Source: a virus. From it: 27,652 bases of DNA. A program made the translations under genes and the position numbers. A model generated the notes under the pieces. The model was given only the letters and a program-made list of their open reading frames with translations. It did not search any database and had not been told where the DNA came from. Location: the IMG/VR virus record IMGVR_UViG_3300017917_003435, positions 1 to 27,652 of that record; one strand, given 5' to 3'. Shown piece after piece: positions 7,129-14,876 of the stretch (position 1 is the stretch's first letter; each line of letters starts with the position of its first letter).

Positions 7129-9122
7129 TGTCGTTAAAAGATACTATAAATAAGGTCAATGCAAAGATTTCAACTATTAGCAAAAGTCTACAAGCTGATG
7201 ATATTGCATTAAAAATAGACAAGAGTTCACAGGACTTATTCTTACGTGATGTAAAAAATCTACAGAATAATTTAGGTAATAAATTAGAAAATTTAAAAGC
7301 TAAATTAAAAAACAAAAAGTTAAAAAAGAAAAACAAAACTAACATTTTTGAGGAACTTATTAAAACTGTTAGTTTATTTTTGGCCGCTGGTAAAAGAGCA
7401 AATGAAACTGATAAATTCGCTTCAACTGAGAGATTAAAATACCACGCTTATGCTTCAGCAGAAGTTACAATGAAATCTGCAAGAAAAATTGTAATGGACT
7501 GTGCAAAAAAAGTATTGTTTGCTGGTGATGGTATTTGTGGTGACGATAAATTTTTTGATTTAGCGCATGATTCTGTTATATTAAAACCATCAGAATTTGA
7601 TTTTTTTAATATGTTTAGAGTTCCACCTAATAGTGACTATGGAAAAATCATGTACGAAAAATTCCCTACCACTTCAGGTAAAGAACAAATTAACAGAGAA
7701 ATGTATAGTGCATTTACCTCAACTAATAACATTTATCAATACGATACATTAAGTAACAAAACATTATTTGTTGCAAAATGGGATAAACCTAATCAACATT
7801 TTGTAATAAGTGGTTTATCAAGAAACTACACAGGTTCAACAACACAAAACCCAAAGTTAGGTGAATTTTTTGACGATTATTATTCTAATATGGAAATGCC
7901 AGACTTAGTTAATATAGTCAAAAATGCTATGTTTTTAACATTGAAGTGTGCTAAGGTAAGCGCAGATAAAACTGGAATTAGCATTGGTGGTAACCCAACG
8001 GGTATGGAAGATAACTTAAATTTTTCACCTGATTTAGATAAAGCAATTAATGAGTTCGAAAGAATGATTAATAAAATATTTGAATTTTGTAACGATAAAC
8101 CAGTTGTAATGGGTAAACAAACAGCATTCAAAATGTTTGGTGAAGCGGATGAAGATGCAAATTTTTATTTTGATTTTGAGGATGTTGAAGGTATTGACTT
8201 AGATGAAGAAGATGCTAGAAGACGAAAAGTATTAATTTTTAAAGATTGTGATAACTTTGAAGTTCCGTATAATGTAAATCATATGGAAGATTTCATTTAT
8301 CTAGAAGGAAAAAGACCAATCAATGAATGGGTTAATTTAACATTAGATAAAGCGGGTAGCGATGCATATGAACAATCTTATGGGGGAATACAATTACCTG
8401 ATTTCCAAATATCATTACATTTAGGATTTTTAATTAATATTCCAAAAGCAATTGTAATGTCTATTCTTTCACCAAAAGTAATATTACCAATTGCAATTAT
8501 TTATAAATTATTTGTTGGAACAATAATAGATGTTAAAGATTTGTTGAAGAAAATGAAAGAATTTATAATGTGTGTTATAAATGAATTATTTTGGAAATTT
8601 ATACGAGAATTTTGGAAAAGAATTAAAACTGATTTGAAGAACTTTTTATTAAGAATTGTAAGAAAAATTTTAAGAGATAAATTAAAAAGATATTACTTAG
8701 TTATTGCAGCTTTAGTTGCTCTATTAAAGAAGCTATTAGATGATGGAATTGAAACGTGTGAAGATTTATTTGAAGTAATTGGTATGGCTATTGATATTGC
8801 TTTAGACGTAGCAGGTGCTAAAAATTTTAAAATACCACTACCATTATTATTGCTTGCAGACAAATTACCTGGTTTTAGCTCAGTTAAAACAAGCATGGAA
8901 GCACAAGAGAAAATGTCAGCAATGGGAATCCCAACAGGTACCGTAAACGGTGAACCAAATTATCTAACCGCAGCATTTGATGCATTTAATCAAGCTTATA
9001 CCGAGAATTTATCTAAAGCGCCATTTATATCAACAAATAAACCAATGAAAGTTTTAACACCAGGGGGTCCTGGTTTGGTATTACCTATGCAAGGTGAAAC
9101 TGGTGCATTATTAAAAACATAA
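7128..9122 (+). CDS. Large virion-associated candidate with hydrophobic C-terminal half
   Basis: 664 residues, no recognised family. The N-terminus (1-75) is a Lys-rich coiled-coil-like region ending in a strongly basic KLKNKKLKKKNK stretch. Residues 100-430 form a mixed domain with a Cys-containing segment around 125-140 and an acidic patch around 340-363. A hydrophobic run at 433-466 is followed by amphipathic basic helices (470-520) and further hydrophobic segments near 523-535 and 545-580. The last 60 residues are Gly/Pro-rich. Its location before the spike-like gene suggests a baseplate or tail-associated structural protein, possibly one that meets a membrane. That is inference from context and composition. 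Confidence 0.7.
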   Translation: MSLKDTINKVNAKISTISKSLQADDIALKIDKSSQDLFLRDVKNLQNNLGNKLENLKAKLKNKKLKKKNKTNIFEELIKTVSLFLAAGKRANETDKFASTERLKYHAYASAEVTMKSARKIVMDCAKKVLFAGDGICGDDKFFDLAHDSVILKPSEFDFFNMFRVPPNSDYGKIMYEKFPTTSGKEQINREMYSAFTSTNNIYQYDTLSNKTLFVAKWDKPNQHFVISGLSRNYTGSTTQNPKLGEFFDDYYSNMEMPDLVNIVKNAMFLTLKCAKVSADKTGISIGGNPTGMEDNLNFSPDLDKAINEFERMINKIFEFCNDKPVVMGKQTAFKMFGEADEDANFYFDFEDVEGIDLDEEDARRRKVLIFKDCDNFEVPYNVNHMEDFIYLEGKRPINEWVNLTLDKAGSDAYEQSYGGIQLPDFQISLHLGFLINIPKAIVMSILSPKVILPIAIIYKLFVGTIIDVKDLLKKMKEFIMCVINELFWKFIREFWKRIKTDLKNFLLRIVRKILRDKLKRYYLVIAALVALLKKLLDDGIETCEDLFEVIGMAIDIALDVAGAKNFKIPLPLLLLADKLPGFSSVKTSMEAQEKMSAMGIPTGTVNGEPNYLTAAFDAFNQAYTENLSKAPFISTNKPMKVLTPGGPGLVLPMQGETGALLKT

Positions 9123-9123
9123 A

Positions 9124-9324
9124 ATGGATAGTCAAAAATTAATAGATATAGCGAATGATGTTGAAAGTAAATCAAATAATGATTTATTAATTGCAGCTAA
9201 CGAATTGTATGAAGAATTTGAAAACACAAAACAATTAATTATTGATTTGACTAAACATTTAGATGGTGTTGAAAGTTTGTATAATAAAGTTAATAAAGAA
9301 ATTGAAAATAGACATAAGCAATAA
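9124..9324 (+). CDS. Short coiled-coil protein
   Basis: 66 residues, almost entirely helical with heptad-like spacing of Leu/Ile/Val (LIDIANDVE, LLIAANELYEEFENTKQLIIDLTKHLDGVESLYNKV when read in parts). It starts two bases after the 664-residue protein and shares its last base with the next ATG (9324). It is probably a small assembly or chaperone-type accessory of the flanking structural genes. No family is recognised. Confidence 0.65.
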   Translation: MDSQKLIDIANDVESKSNNDLLIAANELYEEFENTKQLIIDLTKHLDGVESLYNKVNKEIENRHKQ

Positions 9325-10868
9325 TGAAAATAATAGATATTGGTAAATGTATTGACAACAAAGACCCATTAGGAATTGGTCGTATTAGATTTAGTCGATA
9401 TAATGATTATACTGGTGAAGTTGAAAGAGCATTTGAATATGAACCATGGGATGATAGGGACATATTTGTTGCTAATCCGTTTTTACCTAATAATATTAAT
9501 TTCATTCCTGAAATTGGACAGTCAGTAAAAATTATGACATATAATGCAGATAATGATGTCATTAATATTGAATATATTGCAGGTCCTTTTAATACTATGT
9601 ATGATTATAACGGGCAGACATTTAGTCAGCAAGTTTCACATACAACGTATGGTATTTTTAATAAAAGAAAGCCAAATATTTTTACAAAAGACGGTGAATA
9701 TGTAGATAAGAAAACTGAACATGCTTTTGCAAAAGAAAATGATTTTGCAATATATGGTAAAAATGGTTCAGATATTTTAATGACTGATAATGGCTTAGTT
9801 TTAAGAGGTGGTAAACTACTTTCTAAACAAGCAGCAAGTGAAGTTAATAGAACTAAATTACTTGATTTTCCTATAATGTCTAAAAAAACTTCTAAATTAT
9901 TTTTGAAGAAGTTTCCAAAAAAAATGGTTTTAGAAGAAGTAGTATCAAAAGAAATAAATACAGAATTTAAAGATATAAAATATATTGTAGAATATAGTTG
10001 TAGAAGTAACGCAACAACACATATTGGTGAATTATACGCTGATGATGAAAACCCAATGTATATAGATTTTTACATTTATAAAGTTACAGATTCAATTGGA
10101 AATACATTTAAAACAAACTTTTTTTCGAATACAACCTTATATCAAAGTGCTGCTGTAAAACTTATCAATGATGAGGGAAACAATAGTTCACCTACATTTA
10201 CTGTCACAGTAAATTCGATTACAAATGCATATGCTGAAATCAGACATAGACTTTATGAATTACATGACAAAGGGTTTTCAAGTTTATCTACATTTTACAA
10301 GGACGATGATATACACCCTTTTTATTTCAAACCAACTACTGAGTTTGCAAATAGAGTATTTCCAAACAATGACAGTGTTGATAATAGATTATTGATATTA
10401 AACAATATAAATGTATTAAGAGTCGGCCCTAATCATGGTTTAATTTTCGATAAAAGCCGAGCAAAGCCAAAAACAAACGAAGTCCTTGTATTAAATGAGG
10501 AGGTAAAAATTATACAAGATAGTCCTGAACAGACATTTGGTGCTATAACTGCGGATAAAATTTACTTTCTATCCACAGACTTAGGAGACAACGCACTAGA
10601 AAATCCAGTACCTTTCTATAATTTAAACGAATACGAGTATACACAAGCTGATTATATCAAAAAAATTGATAAATCATCATATTCAACAGTCAGGGGTGAG
10701 AACTTACTTAGATTATTAAATTCCATGATTAACGTTATTTTCACTCACAGACACAACCCTTTAATGCCAATTGTAGGCCAATACGACTACGAAGAAGGAA
10801 ACGAACTAAAGGAGCTTTTCAAAACAATTGAAAACGACATTCTTAATAAATCGATTAGAATTAACTAA
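9324..10868 (+). CDS. Baseplate hub/spike-like protein with N-terminal OB-fold
   Basis: 514 residues. The first 90 residues look like the OB-fold of gp5/gpV-type baseplate spike proteins: KCIDNKDPLGIGRIRFSRY at 8-26, followed by a PFLPNNINFIPEIGQSVKI stretch of the kind seen where the barrel closes. The middle is beta-rich, and the C-terminus is a helical segment including LLRLLNSMINVIFTHRHN. No lysozyme domain and no long spike repeat is visible, so this is not a full T4 gp5. It is one of a run of co-directional structural candidates from 7128 to 12266. The OB-fold call is moderately supported; the exact hub role is inferred. Confidence 0.6.
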   Translation: MKIIDIGKCIDNKDPLGIGRIRFSRYNDYTGEVERAFEYEPWDDRDIFVANPFLPNNINFIPEIGQSVKIMTYNADNDVINIEYIAGPFNTMYDYNGQTFSQQVSHTTYGIFNKRKPNIFTKDGEYVDKKTEHAFAKENDFAIYGKNGSDILMTDNGLVLRGGKLLSKQAASEVNRTKLLDFPIMSKKTSKLFLKKFPKKMVLEEVVSKEINTEFKDIKYIVEYSCRSNATTHIGELYADDENPMYIDFYIYKVTDSIGNTFKTNFFSNTTLYQSAAVKLINDEGNNSSPTFTVTVNSITNAYAEIRHRLYELHDKGFSSLSTFYKDDDIHPFYFKPTTEFANRVFPNNDSVDNRLLILNNINVLRVGPNHGLIFDKSRAKPKTNEVLVLNEEVKIIQDSPEQTFGAITADKIYFLSTDLGDNALENPVPFYNLNEYEYTQADYIKKIDKSSYSTVRGENLLRLLNSMINVIFTHRHNPLMPIVGQYDYEEGNELKELFKTIENDILNKSIRIN

Positions 10869-10873
10869 TTTGA

Positions 10874-10881
10874 TATTTATA
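10874..10881 (+). promoter_or_regulatory. TATTTATA motif, candidate late promoter
   Basis: Exact TATTTATA on the coding strand, 11 bases before the ATG of the beta-rich virion candidate at 10893 and just after the spike-like gene. The A-rich leader AAGAAAAACAA follows. Confidence 0.5.
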
Positions 10882-10892
10882 AAGAAAAACAA

Positions 10893-12266
10893 ATGTCATA
10901 TTTTCGTTCATATTTTGAAAAAAACAACACGATTATAAAGAATACTTTAATCAATACCGCAAAAAACCCTACAACAGAGATTTTTTACGGTACAGGATTT
11001 TCCAAATTTATTTTCAAAATTGATTTTTCTGATTTAATTACAAAAGTGGCTAATAATGAGGTTATCATTAATTCAGACACCAAACATACACTACATTTAA
11101 CAAATACAATATTTGGTGACGAAACCTTTAAAGGTGCAAAGAGAGGTAATAGCAAACAAAGGGCTGCGTCATTTGATTTGATTTTATTTCAATTAAATGA
11201 GAATTGGGACGAAGGTATTGGATTCGATTATGAAGAAACAGGATTTGATTACAAATCAGGTAATTTTAGCGTGTCAAAAATCCCCTCAAACTGGTATTAT
11301 AGGAACACAGTAGAGACATGGTCAGAAGAGGGAATATATAGCACCGGAACAACAATAATTGATACTATACACTTTGACAATGGTAACGAAGACATCAATA
11401 TAGATGTAACAGATTATGTTAATAACATTTTAGAGGGTGGTGAAGATTTTGGACTTGGTTTAGCATTTGCGATACATTATCAGAATATCAATCCAGATTA
11501 TGACAAATCCGTAGCGTTTTTCTCAAAATATACACAAACATTTTTTGAACCATATGTAGAAACATATTTTAATGATAGAATTTTTGACAATAGACAAAGT
11601 TTTACGGTTTCGGCCCCTCAAAGCTTATATTTGTTTGTAACCAAAGATGGTAATTTTATAAATTTATACGATTTACCAACTGTTGATATATTAGATTCAA
11701 ATAACAATCCTATTCCTACACTAACGGGATTAACAACGGAACATGTAAAAGAAGGGGTATATAAGGTAACTTTTGGTATTTCAGGTATTAATTGTAGTGG
11801 TAAAAACTTCTTTTATGATGTTTGGAAAAATTTATATTTCCATTATGGAGTGCCTATACCAGATGTAAAACAAAAATTCATACCAAAACCTTTAAATTCT
11901 GATTTCCATATTGGAGAAAATCCAACAGAATTTGAAAGATATTCTATACAATATTATGGTATACAACAAAACGAAAAAATCAAAAGAGGTGACGTAAGAA
12001 AACTTGTTGTGAATTTTCGTTCAATCAATAACCCCAATCCTAAAGTAATGGATGAGGCTTATTATAGAATGTATATCAAAGAGGGTAGAACTGACGTAAT
12101 AGTACACGATTGGACGTTATTAGACACAACCAATCAAAATTACTTCACAATAGATACGTCTAGTTACATCCCTAGAGAATACTATATTGAAATTAAAGCT
12201 CGCGTAAATGGTGAAGAAATACATTATCACGAAGCTATTAAATTTGAAATTTTGTCAGAAAAATAA
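10893..12266 (+). CDS. Beta-rich virion structural candidate
   Basis: 457 residues, rich in Tyr, Phe, Asn and Asp with little predicted helix, as expected for tail or collar proteins built from beta domains. The segment INIDVTDYVNNILEGG (about 170-185) and the surrounding strands resemble the jelly-roll-like domains found in extracellular and virion proteins. Two or three successive beta domains seem present: about 25-225, 230-320 and 345-457. It has its own TATTTATA motif and follows the spike-like gene. Its likely place is the tail, baseplate or neck. No specific family is recognised. Confidence 0.65.
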   Translation: MSYFRSYFEKNNTIIKNTLINTAKNPTTEIFYGTGFSKFIFKIDFSDLITKVANNEVIINSDTKHTLHLTNTIFGDETFKGAKRGNSKQRAASFDLILFQLNENWDEGIGFDYEETGFDYKSGNFSVSKIPSNWYYRNTVETWSEEGIYSTGTTIIDTIHFDNGNEDINIDVTDYVNNILEGGEDFGLGLAFAIHYQNINPDYDKSVAFFSKYTQTFFEPYVETYFNDRIFDNRQSFTVSAPQSLYLFVTKDGNFINLYDLPTVDILDSNNNPIPTLTGLTTEHVKEGVYKVTFGISGINCSGKNFFYDVWKNLYFHYGVPIPDVKQKFIPKPLNSDFHIGENPTEFERYSIQYYGIQQNEKIKRGDVRKLVVNFRSINNPNPKVMDEAYYRMYIKEGRTDVIVHDWTLLDTTNQNYFTIDTSSYIPREYYIEIKARVNGEEIHYHEAIKFEILSEK

Positions 12267-12268
12267 AA

Positions 12269-12276
12269 TATTTATA
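12269..12276 (+). promoter_or_regulatory. TATTTATA motif, candidate late promoter
   Basis: Exact TATTTATA on the coding strand, only 4 bases before the ATG at 12281. If it is a promoter, the transcript would be leaderless or nearly so; alternatively the motif acts in translation initiation. Confidence 0.5.
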
Positions 12277-12280
12277 TATT

Positions 12281-12937
12281 ATGAAAATATTAAAACTTAG
12301 CGAAAGCCAATTAAAATCAATAGTAAAACAAGTTATTGAGGAAAACGAAATGAGGGAATCCAATTACATGTTTTTTAGTAATTTAGAACAAATTGAAAGA
12401 CAATGTAAATTACTTAGAAATATGGACCCTAGTGTCATAGATGAAATTTTGAATAACGGTCACGATTGGGCTGACGACCATATTACTGAAGCAAAAGTTA
12501 ATATGGACCAAGTTTTTGATTTCATAATGAATGAAACAAAAGGTAGTGGTGAACAGGAAGTTCATGCTGATATGGACCATTTTAGTATGAACGAGTCTAA
12601 CCAATTAGATGAAAAATGTTGGGATGGATACAAAGCAGTTGGTAGTAAGATGAAAAACGGAAAAAAAGTACCTAACTGTGTACCGACAAACGAAGCTAAA
12701 AATCCCGCACAGCAAGCAGCTATTGCTATCGCTAAGAAAAAAAAGGTTCAAACATCTGAAAATGAGTCATATGAAGAAATAGACGAAAGTAAAAATTGTC
12801 CAACAGACCCTGGTAAATGGGCCGCATCAAAAGCCGCAGCAAAAGCAAAATTTGATGTTTACCCGAGTGCATACGCGAATGGTTGGGCCGCAAAGAATTA
12901 CAAATCTAAAGGTGGCGGTTGGAGAAAATGTAAATAA
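12281..12937 (+). CDS. Tagged multi-module virion-cargo candidate
   Basis: 218 residues made of short modules. Residues 1-22 (MKILKLSESQLKSIVKQVIE) form an amphipathic N-terminal segment like those on several other proteins in this window. Residues 30-85 are helical, with NNGHDWADDHI at 58-68. A Cys module, CWDGYKAVGSKMKNGKKVPN, spans 113-132. A NPAQQAAIAIAKKKK stretch (141-155) and a basic C-terminal module with FDVYPSAYANGWAAKNYK (191-208) follow. Modules of these kinds recur in different combinations in large marine myoviruses (from memory). The segment ends in VIE-E, resembling a T4 gp21-type cleavage site. The protein may be carried in the capsid; its biochemical role is unknown. Confidence 0.7.
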   Translation: MKILKLSESQLKSIVKQVIEENEMRESNYMFFSNLEQIERQCKLLRNMDPSVIDEILNNGHDWADDHITEAKVNMDQVFDFIMNETKGSGEQEVHADMDHFSMNESNQLDEKCWDGYKAVGSKMKNGKKVPNCVPTNEAKNPAQQAAIAIAKKKKVQTSENESYEEIDESKNCPTDPGKWAASKAAAKAKFDVYPSAYANGWAAKNYKSKGGGWRKCK

Positions 12938-12938
12938 T

Positions 12939-13706
12939 ATGTCTGATTTACTACAAGAGGAAGTATCAAAAATTAGAAAAATGATGCTTTTAGAAGAATT
13001 AGTACAAGAAGAAGGTGCTAAGAAACTAAAAGCTACTCTCGATATATTAAAAAAAAAGAAAAAAGTTTTATTACTAAGTTGTTCTAACAGATACAATTGG
13101 GACGACAAAAATATTGACATACCTAAGTCTAAAATTATTGCAACATACCTGAAAGAAGAATTGGGTGAAAGTTGTGTAATGATTGATGTTACAACACTAA
13201 AAATATTACCATGCGAGGGTAATGTTTCACGTAAAGACGGTAATACTTGCGGAGTTTTAAAAGCTAAGTTGAAAGATAAAGATAAAAACCCATCAGGTGA
13301 ACATAGATGTTGGGTTAATATTAATAGTAAATCAGATGAACTTTGGAAAATTTCAAAGGAATTACTAGAGTCTGATGCTGTTATTTTCTTTAGTTCAGTT
13401 AGGTGGGGACAAACAAACATGTACTATCAGAACTTGATTGAAAGACTAACTTGGTTACAAAATAGACATTCAACATTAGGTGAGAGTAATATTTTAAAAG
13501 ACATTGAATCAGGATATATTTGTGTTGGTCAGAATTGGAATGGTGAAATCGTCAATAAAACACAAATGGAAGTTCATGAATTTTTTGGATTTAAAATTAA
13601 CAAAAACTTGTATTGGAATTGGCAGTACACAAAAGACCATTTAGATGAATCTTTAGAATCATACAAAAATTCCCATAAAAAATTCATAGATAATATGGGT
13701 TTATAA
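12939..13706 (+). CDS. Flavodoxin-fold NAD(P)H reductase-like enzyme with N-terminal tag
   Basis: 255 residues from ATG 12939; a longer reading frame from 12852 would overlap the upstream gene by 86 bases and is not preferred. After an N-terminal segment of about 27 residues (SKIRKMMLLEELVQEEG), a flavodoxin-like domain begins with KKVLLLSCSNRYNW (39-52 region), where the family binds the flavin phosphate. SDAVIFFSSVRWGQTNMYY is the second typical flavin-contact loop, followed by helix NLIERLTWLQ. Such proteins bind FMN and often reduce quinones or other small molecules. The initial tag contains LQE, LLE and VQE triplets that resemble prohead-protease sites, so it may be a packaged enzyme. 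The fold is likely; substrate and packaging are inferred. Confidence 0.65.
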   Translation: MSDLLQEEVSKIRKMMLLEELVQEEGAKKLKATLDILKKKKKVLLLSCSNRYNWDDKNIDIPKSKIIATYLKEELGESCVMIDVTTLKILPCEGNVSRKDGNTCGVLKAKLKDKDKNPSGEHRCWVNINSKSDELWKISKELLESDAVIFFSSVRWGQTNMYYQNLIERLTWLQNRHSTLGESNILKDIESGYICVGQNWNGEIVNKTQMEVHEFFGFKINKNLYWNWQYTKDHLDESLESYKNSHKKFIDNMGL

Positions 13707-13708
13707 AA

Positions 13709-13716
13709 TATTTATA
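13709..13716 (+). promoter_or_regulatory. TATTTATA motif, candidate late promoter
   Basis: Exact TATTTATA on the coding strand, 3 bases before the ATG at 13720, directly after the stop of the flavodoxin-fold gene. Confidence 0.5.
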
Positions 13717-13719
13717 TAA

Positions 13720-14469
13720 ATGAATATTATAGTTTCTAGAGAAGATTTAAAATATATCCAAGAATCAATTGATTCAGGTGAAGTTTTACAGGAAGACTTG
13801 AGAAGATGGTTCAAAGAAAAATGGGTTGATGTTAGCAAAAAAGTCAATGGAAAACATCCACCATGCGGTAGAAGTGATGCAAATGGAAAATCTTATCCTA
13901 AATGTCGACCATCAAAAAAAGTATCAAAAGAAACACCAAAAGTTGCCTCATCTTATGATAAAAAAGAAAAGAAAGCAATGACAGCTCAAAAACGTAGAGC
14001 AGAGAAAAAGAACCCTAAAATTGGTAAGGGTAATAAACCAACAATGACACATTATAACGAAAATATGGAAAAAAGAACAATCATACAAATAACTGAAAGT
14101 CAATTTAATAGACTATTTGAATACAATGAAGAAGTACCAGTTTTAATCTATGAAGATGAATGTGGTTCAGTGCAAAACACTAATTTTGAATCTACCAACA
14201 TGCTTAATGAAGCCGAATACCAAGGTCGTAAAGTTCAACTTGGTAAAATTATGCAAGGAGATGTTAAGAAATTCAAAGTATATGTTAAAAATGATAAAGG
14301 TAAGGTTGTTAAAGTAAATTTTGGTTTTGGTGGTAAATCTGCAAAAGGTAAACGAATGGTTATTAAGAAAAATAACCCCAAAAGGCGCAAATCATTTAGA
14401 GCTAGACACAACTGCGCAAATCCAGGTCCACGTTGGAAACCACGTTATTGGGCTTGTAGAACTTGGTAA
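13720..14469 (+). CDS. Tandem tagged protein: two basic modules, each with its own N-terminal-like tag
   Basis: 249 residues. Residues 1-26 (MNIIVSREDLKYIQESIDSG, ending LQE-D) look like an N-terminal tag. A basic Cys module follows, with RRWFKEKWVDVSKK (28-41) and HPPCGRSDANGKSYPKCRPS (46-65). At residue 116 (ATG 14065) a second complete tag appears inside the chain, MEKRTIIQITESQFNRLFEY, whose ITESQF is nearly the LSESQL of the 12281 protein. An LNE-AE site (164/165) then precedes a basic C-terminal domain with KRRKSFRARHNC (221-232) and a Trp/Cys-rich end. This looks like a fusion of two formerly separate cargo proteins. Both modules are highly basic and could bind DNA. Function is inferred. 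Confidence 0.7.
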   Translation: MNIIVSREDLKYIQESIDSGEVLQEDLRRWFKEKWVDVSKKVNGKHPPCGRSDANGKSYPKCRPSKKVSKETPKVASSYDKKEKKAMTAQKRRAEKKNPKIGKGNKPTMTHYNENMEKRTIIQITESQFNRLFEYNEEVPVLIYEDECGSVQNTNFESTNMLNEAEYQGRKVQLGKIMQGDVKKFKVYVKNDKGKVVKVNFGFGGKSAKGKRMVIKKNNPKRRKSFRARHNCANPGPRWKPRYWACRTW

Positions 14470-14790
14470 TTAAGACATTAACCTCATTTTAGACCAATAC
14501 CATATTCTTTCTTCAGAATATCTGTTTAGAGGTTTTGCTTCTTTTTTTTCAACTAATTTTCCTATTTGTATTAAATCATTTTGATTTCTTATATCTATAC
14601 CTATATTAAATCCCCCCTCGTTTTTTTCGTATTTGGTCTCTTTTAAAGGGATTTCGTATTTCCCTTCATCATATAATTTGAGCATTTTGACCATCTCATC
14701 TTTCTTGATTTTACAGTCAATTCCTCTAGATATTACCATTTTTTCAAGTACATCTAGTCTCAGCTTACTATAATCTACTATTTCACTCAT
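14470..14790 (-). CDS. Small SAP-like protein downstream of the capsid gene
   Basis: 106 residues from ATG 14788-14790. An in-frame ATG further upstream (14853) would put the terminator hairpin inside the coding region, so the shorter form is preferred. The N-terminus (YSKLRLDVLEKMVISRGI, then KKDEMVKMLKLYDEGKY) has the helix-turn-helix look of a SAP/LEM-like nucleic-acid-binding motif. The stop abuts the stop of the plus-strand gene ending at 14469, marking the strand switch. Role unknown; expression may come from read-through of the capsid terminator or an unseen promoter. Confidence 0.65.
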   Translation of the reverse strand: MSEIVDYSKLRLDVLEKMVISRGIDCKIKKDEMVKMLKLYDEGKYEIPLKETKYEKNEGGFNIGIDIRNQNDLIQIGKLVEKKEAKPLNRYSEERIWYWSKMRLMS

Positions 14791-14819
14791 TTGCACAAAT
14801 ATACAAAAATATTTGAACA

Positions 14820-14846
14820 ATAAAAAACCCCCGATTTCTCGAGGGT
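14820..14846 (-). terminator. Intrinsic terminator after the major capsid gene
   Basis: On the minus strand an 8-base stem (ACCCTCGA with TCGGGGGT, one G-T pair) closes on a GAAA tetraloop and is followed by TTTTTT. It lies 22 bases after the capsid stop and would end the scaffold-capsid transcript. Confidence 0.8.
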
Positions 14847-14855
14847 CTTTCATTT

Positions 14856-14876
14856 TTAAGATAAAGATTATCTTAA
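14856..14876 (-). other. Perfect 9-base inverted repeat across the capsid stop codon
   Basis: TTAAGATAA and TTATCTTAA flank a three-base AGA centre. The TAA stop of the capsid gene lies in one arm. It stands 9 bases from the terminator hairpin and lacks its own T-run, so it may protect the mRNA 3' end or be an AT-rich coincidence. Confidence 0.4.

Noticed and set aside
7145-7152. TATAAATA in the T4 late-promoter orientation on the plus strand
   Set aside because: It is inside the beginning of the 7128 gene with no start codon suitably placed downstream; probably chance in AT-rich coding sequence.
12852-12938. Longer start for the flavodoxin-fold gene
   Set aside because: It overlaps the upstream gene by 86 bases; the ATG at 12939 directly follows that gene's stop and begins the tag-like segment.
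12827-13420. 197-residue minus-strand open frame
   Set aside because: It lies fully opposite two well-supported plus-strand genes and has Phe/Ser-rich shadow composition.
14791-14853. Upstream in-frame ATG (14853) for the gene ending at 14470
   Set aside because: It would place the capsid terminator hairpin inside the coding region and add a Phe/Leu-rich stretch unlike the rest; the ATG at 14790 is preferred.
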